25,617 bases of DNA from a virus. The position numbers and the translations under genes were made by a program. Positions within the stretch are counted from its first letter, which is position 1; each line of letters opens with the position of its first letter. Positions 16,201 through 22,987 of this stretch are shown here, one piece after another. Under the pieces are notes generated by a model, which ran no database searches, was not told the DNA's origin, and saw nothing but the letters and a program-made list of their open reading frames with translations. The stretch spans positions 1-25,617 of IMG/VR virus record IMGVR_UViG_3300013114_000475; one strand, written 5' to 3'.

Positions 16201-18384
16201 TTGCATTGGGGCATATGGAATGAGATGTTGACCTCCGCGCAAATACAGCAAGCATACAATAGGGGATATATCAGAAACGCATTCCAGGTACATAGCAGCA
16301 CTCCAAAGGGTTATTGGGCATTGGATGTGCCCAATACTGGAAGTTCTTATACCAACTTTGACGGTTCCGGAGATTGTCTAAAAGGAAGAGACATGCTTCA
16401 CAATGGCAGGTCCAGACCGTGGAACAACAAACTTCTAAAACCTGGCCAAGCAATTAACCCTGGCCAATTCTCTTTTTCTGGTTGGGTTTATTCCAATTGG
16501 TCTGGATTGGGACAATCAGCACCTCGCATTTTCGATATAGGAAATCAGGGGTGTATGTTATATTGGAGTGTCACTAATGAGAAACTGGAATTTCAAGTTG
16601 CCTACACACCAGATGGTTCTAATACAAATTTCGCAAGATGGACATGGAATTGGGCACCGACCAACAACTCATGGCATCACATAGCTATTTCGTTTAATTA
16701 CGGAGGAAAATACTCCGAAGTAACGGCACCAATACTCTATGTTGATGGATCTTCAGAGGGCAGCGGAACCATCGTCGGTGGCGGCACCGATGCTGGAAAT
16801 AACGATACACCGAATCCGATTAGAAACAAGGGACTCCGCATTGGGAACAACGATGACCTCAATGTAAGCTTCACAGGTCGATTCAAGGAATTTGCATTTT
16901 GGAATAAGGTTATTACCTCCGGAAATGTTACGACATTGTACAATGGCGGTACTCCCGCAGGCATCAACGAGGTAAAGGGCATAGACTACGAAACACTGAT
17001 TGCGTATTATAGATTAACTTCCAACTTTGATGATTATTCCAAGTATGGAGAATCCTTTCACGACTGGACACTAACCCCATATGGAGATGCAAAAATTGCA
17101 GGAATGACATACCCAGACTCAGCAACAAATAATGATATTGTCTGCGAAGAAATTGTTAATTCAACAAGGGTATTAGGAAATTGCCTAGATGAGTCCGGAA
17201 ACCAGGCCCATGCTCTACCTAGAGGGGGTGCTATAACGAACCAAAAGTCCCACGGCAACACCACTTGGTATTCTTCTCCTGTCACTTTCGACGCTAAGAG
17301 AGGTAGCTTTACTATTTCTGCATGGGTCATGCCAACGCAGTTTGGTGATTCCGGTGGAAGTAGCAGCACATATGTTGCAAGCACCATCGTACAAATGTCT
17401 AGCAAGGATTGGTATCACAATGGTGGTAACTACTACCCCACTTCCCATTTTGGAATACGACATGACGGATACCTCGCTTACACTTCTGGAAATTATGAGA
17501 AGGATGAGGGGACTGGAGAGGATGACATCTATGCCATGCGATCAAATTCGCAGGTATCAACTGGTGAGTGGCAACATGTCGCAGTGACTGTAACTACGGG
17601 CCTCGTCGGAAATGCCAACAAGGACAATGCTTTTTGTGAATTTTTCATAAACGGTGAAAGGGTAGGGTCAACGTCACTTAACGGTGTGAACAACGGATCT
17701 ACTGACGGATGGAGTTTCTTTGCAGATGACCCAACTGGAAAGTCTTTCCCGATGATCGGAAACGGATGTAGCTATGGAAAGACATCCGACTGGACAGCTG
17801 CCCATGTGGAGAATTTCTATGGTAAAATTGGACAAGTATCTCTATGGTCAGGCCGATTGCCGGAAGGAAAGATCAGAACCTTATATAACACCGGGTCTAT
17901 GGGCAACGATCACCTTCTCGTATCAGGTTCTGATGGACGCAACACTATGGAGAAGTGCCTTGGATTCTGGAAAATGGGTGAACCCCAATTGTCCGGAGTC
18001 AATATTACCGATGAGATGGGATACAACAATGCGGTGACTTCAAGTGACGGATGGTCTATCGAGGAAAACAGAAACGGTGTTTTTGGATACTACACCACCG
18101 TTGAAACCTCTGATGGCAATGATACCCTAAAGGCATATTATAGACTGAGAGAAGACCAGAGTTGGACATTGCTGCACGAAGAGACAATTGATGCGTTAGA
18201 TAACAACTTTAGGTTCAAAAAGAGTGACACAAAAGCATCCGGCACGTTTAAGGTGCCGGATTACAATGCTAGATATAATGGATACTATATTGCATTAAGT
18301 TCTAGTACCGGAGATAGACTCTCGACTAAGTATTATATAGATAATTTGGAAATTCACACAGATCTTAACGATGATGACAAGTGA
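13273..18384 (+). CDS. Giant multi-LamG (concanavalin A-like) adhesin, family B
   Basis: This 1703-residue protein starts at GTG 13273, with GGGAG at 13259-13263; the MAKSD start matches that of the paralogue at 20454. The N-terminus has VGTPHDPLSISGSDPWN. A first ConA-like domain ends at about 307-330 with DDALSDTRRQQMERYL, and a second begins near 405 (LRAWVRVEDT, MDNIKGYAMKFGT). Four more LamG-like domains follow at about 617-776, 832-999, 1064-1230 and 1344-1546. Each opens with a strand such as EFTVSTW, LTFMGW, FSFSGW or SFTISAW, has a central W-HVA/HIA-type strand, and closes with an AIWNKIL-type motif and a YN-G ending. The last 100 residues (from about 1604) match the ends of both paralogues (GYYIALSSSTG). 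Likely a glycan-binding virion appendage; no signal peptide or enzyme motif is seen. Confidence 0.88.
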   Translation: MAKSDVFIVGTPHDPLSISGSDPWNASGSARLACWYNIQPGLYVTGTANSAGDETINTIFDSSQFDWSTGTRALRATDDLIPAVNSSIGSSGIEYTIGGNIDETEKSLFLKNNPVAGTDMDPGSWQVSPWISGSTSASQLKGPTSIFTTMKYNSYGTNNTRPLTVTYGTGNNGDADGNDGKYGTFSLGLWHDADASTDVKGTWVGYQKQDGTDVYKLGNFGSFDSGYHALSLVFTTASVYDPSYQIDVYHNGNWNYGEDFTNVTDANRPGHFGDKKTVSFGGYNHDWGGGKTNASGQNEIGEMFAFDDALSDTRRQQMERYLCDKYDLTMGPTYAMSTFDGGGTGISFPNSALNTQPSSSLNSYSSQYSRKFSQARPTRYDQKIHHETAGGAFWKNTAASGLLTEATGSVSLRAWVRVEDTGSSAKHGGGQVALVAHATSPWGHKMDNIKGYAMKFGTLKDGVDVDDDTVSDTHLKFRLSSRDARRQYDGSSSGFGDQDLTITDVNLSESSWYQMRMDVITSGSYVKRETLPNYRDVSVLANNTTVSASIGTAAYWNTVMGTGSADFYNGYRYMKNTYERNEMLSGNITHYDSSGRIRLTASSYWNENLRASSGGANGEFTVSTWIYNGARNTEDWPSIFKMGTNDALAIGYYKSYDRIWCGYKYQTWNNNHMYFDNSKIDYNTWNHVLVTGKAALDGADNVAPILYLNGKKLTAADTARNSNTLTWSGTQTYGGRAIFGGNISGSGIWEDGCFRNAAIWNKILDDNEAAAVYNSGSMTMPTVQSGRCIFKSALTGSTSAATYMYNDSDSQLKLGSGTNYNWWNTNTSTNNGDLTFMGWVQMQNFTEDWNCLFGGGQDSGGTRLRLYYNKSSEYFHFNIGYGGSQKNFDTAGDSVPREDLQSWCHVALVLRKAAQWDSGDDYPGDQEIKLYINGRHIPWDSKPSAPGSNLSYTNTNFNWELGIDTDNNHNARSQSFLHWGIWNEMLTSAQIQQAYNRGYIRNAFQVHSSTPKGYWALDVPNTGSSYTNFDGSGDCLKGRDMLHNGRSRPWNNKLLKPGQAINPGQFSFSGWVYSNWSGLGQSAPRIFDIGNQGCMLYWSVTNEKLEFQVAYTPDGSNTNFARWTWNWAPTNNSWHHIAISFNYGGKYSEVTAPILYVDGSSEGSGTIVGGGTDAGNNDTPNPIRNKGLRIGNNDDLNVSFTGRFKEFAFWNKVITSGNVTTLYNGGTPAGINEVKGIDYETLIAYYRLTSNFDDYSKYGESFHDWTLTPYGDAKIAGMTYPDSATNNDIVCEEIVNSTRVLGNCLDESGNQAHALPRGGAITNQKSHGNTTWYSSPVTFDAKRGSFTISAWVMPTQFGDSGGSSSTYVASTIVQMSSKDWYHNGGNYYPTSHFGIRHDGYLAYTSGNYEKDEGTGEDDIYAMRSNSQVSTGEWQHVAVTVTTGLVGNANKDNAFCEFFINGERVGSTSLNGVNNGSTDGWSFFADDPTGKSFPMIGNGCSYGKTSDWTAAHVENFYGKIGQVSLWSGRLPEGKIRTLYNTGSMGNDHLLVSGSDGRNTMEKCLGFWKMGEPQLSGVNITDEMGYNNAVTSSDGWSIEENRNGVFGYYTTVETSDGNDTLKAYYRLREDQSWTLLHEETIDALDNNFRFKKSDTKASGTFKVPDYNARYNGYYIALSSSTGDRLSTKYYIDNLEIHTDLNDDDK

Positions 18385-18402
18385 TAAACGGAGGAAAATT
18401 AA

Positions 18403-20424
18403 ATGACTGCTTCTAAATTCGTATTCGTGGGTCAACCCCACGACCCCAGATCCATTTCAGGATCTGACCCCTACAATGCATTCAACAGAACCCAAGACGG
18501 TGCTGGCAATGCAAGACTTGCAGCATGGTACAACTGTGATGTTGGAAACTTTGTAACAGGAACTCTTGTTGACAACAACAACGGTTCCCTGTGGATGCTC
18601 AGGGACATTTCGGGAAATTCTAAAGATCCCGGTTTTTCCTCCATTCAGAGGAACCTCTACAGGACTAACGATTGCCGACCAATCCTCACCGGAAGCGGAC
18701 TTAACGTGTATAATGATACCAACCACATCATCACTGGAGATTCTCAAAATTGCATGGTGGGGTCCAACGACCTCGATGGTACGTACAGAGGGGTTCAAAT
18801 GATTAACTCGACAATTAATGGAAGTTCGACGCAAAACAGTGGAGACACCAACATACAAACCTGGGCATCAGGATCTATGGCCGCAGACACGAATAAAACT
18901 CTTGAAGGTGGGTACTCCCTCTTCACTACGATGAGGTTGAGAAATGTTGGACCAGGTGCTCATCACGAAGCGGATTACACCTTTCCCCTCTCTGTCACAT
19001 ACCCGACATCGGGCAACAATGGGGTTGATTACGGTGAATCCGGACCATTCTCAATGGGATTGGTCCACGGGCCAGAGGACTGGTACGGTATAGATGGAGA
19101 CAAAACACTGGCTCCACTTGAGGTAGCAAAAAGATCCATGACTGGGTACGCTAAGGACAACGACAGCATTTGGCGGTTTGGTACTGAGAGGTATGACTAT
19201 TATTGGCCAGACACTTTCCATGTTCTATCAATGACATATGACAACCAAAATGACACCAAAGAAGGTGATGCGGATCAGACGGAGAGAGACAACTGGTCGC
19301 TTAATGCATACAGGAACAGTCTTGGCATCACGTCCATCACAGGTTCTGACGGTGAAAAACAGTCGGTACAATCTTTTTGGGCAACGAGTGACGAAGACAC
19401 TGGTCGTCAAAGTCCAAGGACATACAGACCAAACATCATGATTGGTGGCACTGCTAACCAAGGTGGGGGAAGACTTGATACCTCCAATATGCAAGATTAT
19501 TATAATGCGGTCCATGAGTTTTTTGTATTTGACGATGCACTTTCGGATATTAGACGACAACAGATGGAGAGATATTTGTGCGACAGACTAGATTTGGAGC
19601 AATCCGGTGCATCCCACTTATCTCAGTTTACTGGTGGACCAAAGGGAAAAGCATATTTACACACAAGACTGTCAAACGCGTTGGCAGGCAACGGAGAATA
19701 TTGCAGAGCATACGAGCAGATGCTTACATCATCTGGATCTCCGACGATTCACTACGAAACTGCCGCAGGCGCGTTTTTGAGATCTTCTGCCGATAGTGGT
19801 GCTTTCTACAGAACACCGAGTTCAAAAGCAATTAGACTTGAGGCATGGGTTAGGTGTACGGGATTGACTGACAACCGTCACGATGGTAGTCACTTTGCCC
19901 TTGTTGCGAAAGCATCTTCACCCTTTGGACACAAGGTGGATAATATCAAAGGATATGCCCTAAAGTTTGGAACCTTCCTTAACGGTACAAAGGAAAATAA
20001 TACGTTAAAGCTTCGGTTAAGCTTGCGTCACGGAGATCAGTGGACAGACGGAACAACAATAGAGAGTTGCGGAGATATAGAGGTATCTCACGGATCGGTG
20101 TCTCTCGCTGCCGATGCCTGGTTTAAAATAAGATTGACAGTAACTCCCTCCGGACTAGCATATGATCAGATCACTTGCCACGCAAGTACTGACGGAACAA
20201 CCTGGCACGCTTTGGCAGACGGGAGCAGTAACACGTCTTGGAATGTTCTAAGAGAAGATGCAAATTACAGATTCTGGTGTAATGATCCCGATTATGACGC
20301 AAGGGTTAGATCCCAAAACGGGATACATAACGGATACTGGGTTGCGATGAAGTCCACCAATGGTGAGAGAGTCGCAACCAAATATTTTGTTGATGGATTT
20401 GCATGTATGGTAGACACAATATAG
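18403..20424 (+). CDS. Two-domain ConA/LamG-like appendage protein, family B (short form)
   Basis: This 673-residue paralogue starts at ATG 18403 with GGAGG at 18390-18394. The N-terminal module is FVGQPHDPRSISGSDPYN followed by NARLAAWYN. A ConA-like domain runs from about 205 and ends with FDDALSDIRRQQMERYL near 375-392, the usual closing helix of such domains in bacterial surface proteins. A second beta domain (about 465-673) has LEAWVRC, ALVAKASSPFGH, DNIKGYALKFGTF and a final NGYWVAMKSTNG. The layout is the same as the next gene and as both ends of the 1703-residue protein. Predicted to be a structural glycan-binding protein of the virion; the ligand is unknown. Confidence 0.86.
   Translation: MTASKFVFVGQPHDPRSISGSDPYNAFNRTQDGAGNARLAAWYNCDVGNFVTGTLVDNNNGSLWMLRDISGNSKDPGFSSIQRNLYRTNDCRPILTGSGLNVYNDTNHIITGDSQNCMVGSNDLDGTYRGVQMINSTINGSSTQNSGDTNIQTWASGSMAADTNKTLEGGYSLFTTMRLRNVGPGAHHEADYTFPLSVTYPTSGNNGVDYGESGPFSMGLVHGPEDWYGIDGDKTLAPLEVAKRSMTGYAKDNDSIWRFGTERYDYYWPDTFHVLSMTYDNQNDTKEGDADQTERDNWSLNAYRNSLGITSITGSDGEKQSVQSFWATSDEDTGRQSPRTYRPNIMIGGTANQGGGRLDTSNMQDYYNAVHEFFVFDDALSDIRRQQMERYLCDRLDLEQSGASHLSQFTGGPKGKAYLHTRLSNALAGNGEYCRAYEQMLTSSGSPTIHYETAAGAFLRSSADSGAFYRTPSSKAIRLEAWVRCTGLTDNRHDGSHFALVAKASSPFGHKVDNIKGYALKFGTFLNGTKENNTLKLRLSLRHGDQWTDGTTIESCGDIEVSHGSVSLAADAWFKIRLTVTPSGLAYDQITCHASTDGTTWHALADGSSNTSWNVLREDANYRFWCNDPDYDARVRSQNGIHNGYWVAMKSTNGERVATKYFVDGFACMVDTI
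18424..18478 (+). repeat. 55-bp near-identical 5' segment shared with the gene at 20454 (copy 1)
   Basis: This stretch encodes FVGQPHDPRSISGSDPYN and differs from 20475-20529 at only two of 55 bases, although the flanking coding DNA diverges strongly. The 1703-residue gene has a more diverged version near 13300. The pattern indicates recent exchange or strong constraint on the shared N-terminal attachment module. Confidence 0.9.
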
Positions 20425-20426
20425 AA

Positions 20427-20434
20427 ATTAAATA
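20427..20434 (+). promoter_or_regulatory. Weak late-promoter-like box ATTAAATA
   Basis: ATTAAATA matches TATAAATA at six of eight positions and lies in the 29-base gap between two family B genes, just before AGGAG and the ATG at 20454. It could start a secondary late transcript. The gap is AT-rich and very short, so chance is quite likely. Confidence 0.2.
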
Positions 20435-20453
20435 ATAAAGGAGATTATTAAAA

Positions 20454-22490
20454 ATGGCAAAATCAGATTTTACTTTCGTGGGTCAACCTCACGACCCCAG
20501 ATCCATTTCGGGATCTGACCCCTACAATGGCATTACTGTTTCGGGACAAGATAAGGCCCTTGATATTTCACTTTCTGGCAATGCCCGGTTGGCATTTTGG
20601 TATAAGTTCGATCCGGGATGCGTTTCAACTCGTGGATACTATTGGGAAACACATGAGAGAGTAGTAACAGGAAGTTTCGAATTCCACCGAAGTGGTGCGA
20701 TTGAGGTAATATGGGATGTTTCAGGAAATTCCAAATCATTCACATACACCGGCAAAGCTTGGGATCAGGGAAGTGACCGTATCTCAACTCGACACCTCTA
20801 TCCACTGGCAAATGAATACCAAAGGATTGGGAGGCTTTCTAGCTCATTTGATGCTGGCATTCCTAATTCAAACCATCGAATCCACGGAGACGACCAGAAT
20901 TTCATGATGGGAGACTCCAGGTATCATGGAGATAGAACTATAGCATACTATTCCGGATTGGGACCAACCAGCGGTGACAGGTACGGTGAAAACATGGATG
21001 GATATTCAACTTGGGTTTCTGGGAATATTACTCAAGATGGTGCCGATTCCACCACCACCAAGTGTTTCCCCGGCGGCCGTTCGACGTTTATGACAATGAC
21101 CTACAAAGCAGATGAAGGTGGACAAGGAGCACACCATCAGGATGATAGAACCTACCCCCTTCTCTGCACCTACCCCGCAACGTACCCTCACCAACTGTAC
21201 TCCAGCGAACACGACACATTTGCCGTCGGACTGGTTCATGACGGAGGATCGGATTACCGGACGACAACATTCTTCTATAGAGAGAAGGACAATAGCGATA
21301 CGGTGGAAACAAGGGGAACCACTACAGACTTGGCAACAGGTTGGCACGTTTTATCAATGACATACGACAACCAGACTAACCCTGCCGAACAAGTTACTGC
21401 AAGCATGTATCTTGCTGGAGAGCAGCAAGCACAAGTTAAGAAGAGTGCTACTGACAACACTGCCCCGAAGAATGATAGCTCTTACATGGGGGTTAAGATT
21501 GGTGCATCTCCCTCCGCAGGTGGTGGTGATATTGATTCAAACGATATGACCGACGACTACATCAATGGAGTTCATGAATATTTTGGTTTTGATGATTCTC
21601 TTTCACACGTCAGACGACAGCAAATGGAAATGTATTTGGCAGATCGACTCGATATGGTTATGTCCTCTTCGACTTACCTGCCGCAATTCGACGGTGGAAA
21701 AATCGGACTCGCATATGCTCACAGTTTGTTATCAAATCCTCTATCCGGAGAGAGCCAAGGCACCGGGTGCCGAAGGTACAAAATGGAAAACACAGGATCT
21801 GGAGTTGTAGGGCCCGTAAAACTTAACGAAGTTGGTGGTGGTGCATTTGTCAAGTCTTCTGTAGATGGGGGTGCATATTATAAGATGAAGTCAACAGAGG
21901 CAGTGCAGATGACTATGTGGGTTCGTGCAGAAGAAACCGACGATGCAAGACATGCAGGAAGTCAGGTTGCCCTAGTTGCTAAGGCAACTTCACCCTTTGG
22001 GCATCAAATGGACAACATTAAGGGATATGCCCTAAAGTTTGGTACGTTCAAAGACGGCAATGACATGGGAGATACACCAGCAATACGTTTGAGCATGAGA
22101 AACGCAGATGAGTGGTTGGATGGAACAACTCTCGAAAGTTCTGGAGACAAAGACTTGTCTTGGTCAGGTGTAACTATTGCGAGAGACAAATGGTATCAGT
22201 TGAAGTTGGAAGTAATTCCGGCTGGTCATAATTACGACAAGATTAGATGCTATGCTCGTGAACCCGGAGGATCTTATGCTGAATTAGGTTCTTCACCGTA
22301 TTACGTCTATAACGATGCAGCAAACTATAGGCACTGGTGGGACGATAATCTCGATGAAACACAGAGAGTCAGGGTTCCCAACGGCACACACAATGGGTAT
22401 TGGGTTGCACTGAGTTCGAGTACGGGACAGAGACTAGACACATCCTATTATGTTGATGAGTTTACTATCAAAACAGATACAGTTCTTTAA
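20454..22490 (+). CDS. Two-domain ConA/LamG-like appendage protein, family B (short form, second copy)
   Basis: This 678-residue paralogue starts at ATG 20454 with AGGAG at 20439-20443. It has the family B N-terminus FVGQPHDPRSISGSDPYN, then a longer insert before NARLAFWYKFDPG, a WDVSGNSK motif also seen in diverged form in the 673-residue copy, and a first ConA-like domain closing with DDSLSHVRRQQMEMYL at about 380-395. The second domain carries TMWVRAEE, ALVAKATSPFGH, DNIKGYALKFGTF and ends NGYWVALSSSTG. It is the closer match to the end of the 1703-residue protein. Predicted to be a virion surface glycan-binding protein. Confidence 0.86.
   Translation: MAKSDFTFVGQPHDPRSISGSDPYNGITVSGQDKALDISLSGNARLAFWYKFDPGCVSTRGYYWETHERVVTGSFEFHRSGAIEVIWDVSGNSKSFTYTGKAWDQGSDRISTRHLYPLANEYQRIGRLSSSFDAGIPNSNHRIHGDDQNFMMGDSRYHGDRTIAYYSGLGPTSGDRYGENMDGYSTWVSGNITQDGADSTTTKCFPGGRSTFMTMTYKADEGGQGAHHQDDRTYPLLCTYPATYPHQLYSSEHDTFAVGLVHDGGSDYRTTTFFYREKDNSDTVETRGTTTDLATGWHVLSMTYDNQTNPAEQVTASMYLAGEQQAQVKKSATDNTAPKNDSSYMGVKIGASPSAGGGDIDSNDMTDDYINGVHEYFGFDDSLSHVRRQQMEMYLADRLDMVMSSSTYLPQFDGGKIGLAYAHSLLSNPLSGESQGTGCRRYKMENTGSGVVGPVKLNEVGGGAFVKSSVDGGAYYKMKSTEAVQMTMWVRAEETDDARHAGSQVALVAKATSPFGHQMDNIKGYALKFGTFKDGNDMGDTPAIRLSMRNADEWLDGTTLESSGDKDLSWSGVTIARDKWYQLKLEVIPAGHNYDKIRCYAREPGGSYAELGSSPYYVYNDAANYRHWWDDNLDETQRVRVPNGTHNGYWVALSSSTGQRLDTSYYVDEFTIKTDTVL
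20475..20529 (+). repeat. 55-bp near-identical 5' segment shared with the gene at 18403 (copy 2)
   Basis: Partner of the segment at 18424-18478, with two mismatches in 55 bases. Both copies sit in the first 75 bases or so of their genes, in the same reading frame. Confidence 0.9.
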
Positions 22491-22509
22491 AAAACAGGAG
22501 ATATAAAAA

Positions 22510-22920
22510 ATGAGAAGGGGTTTACAAGTAGTTTCGGGAAGCAGTACCGTCCATAGTTTTATGGACGATGGAGAAGTTGTCTTCGGTAATACTGTTAATG
22601 GATTCCAATTGGGGATTTCAGGCAGCGCCGAGCTAGGACGAAGAACTAACAATGTTGCAGACGTTGTTAAGATAAACGGTTCAATGCAAATACCAAGATA
22701 CAGTGGCACTACTGAAAGTGACGTGGTTATCTTGAATACTTTAGCAGGAAACCCGACACAATACAATGGATATATGATTTATTTGAATTCCGCAGGTCTT
22801 ACTGCGGGTGCAACAGTTGGTTCGACAACAGTTACGGCAGATTGTGGCACTTATTTCGGCAGAGGGCACCGATGGTACTTCTGCCGCGACGGACAGTGGA
22901 ATGCGGATAAATTTGTATAA
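22510..22920 (+). CDS. Minimal family A appendage protein
   Basis: This 136-residue protein starts at ATG 22510 with AGGAG at 22496-22500. It is homologous over its whole length to the first 135 residues or so of the protein at 12232: LQVVSGSSTVHSFMDDGEVVF, ISGSAELG, NTLAGNPTQYNGYMIYL and a closing RGHRWYFCRDGQWNAD. It therefore represents the basic A unit without repeats. The sequence is beta-rich with two cysteines. Standing between the family B trio and the next giant repeat protein, it could be an adaptor, cap or base piece of the same appendage; no outside family is recognised. Confidence 0.82.
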   Translation: MRRGLQVVSGSSTVHSFMDDGEVVFGNTVNGFQLGISGSAELGRRTNNVADVVKINGSMQIPRYSGTTESDVVILNTLAGNPTQYNGYMIYLNSAGLTAGATVGSTTVTADCGTYFGRGHRWYFCRDGQWNADKFV

Positions 22921-22941
22921 TACAAAAGGGTTTAATTTAGA

Positions 22942-22957
22942 TTAATTAATTAATTAA
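22942..22957 (+). repeat. TTAA x4 tract in the gap before the last gene
   Basis: Four tandem TTAA units make a 16-base self-complementary AT tract in the 67-base gap 22921-22987. A 4-bp hairpin (GTTC/GAAC, 22961-22974) follows directly before the GGAGGG SD. An AT-rich leader of this kind may hold a late promoter or keep the ribosome-binding site open. No match to TATAAATA is seen here. Confidence 0.6.
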
Positions 22958-22987
22958 AAAGTTCTTAAACGAACGGAGGGATAAAAA

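Noticed and set aside
22942-22957. TTAA tandem tract as an origin or attachment site
   Set aside because: Too short, and there are no iterons, integrase or nearby replication genes; better described as an AT-rich leader.
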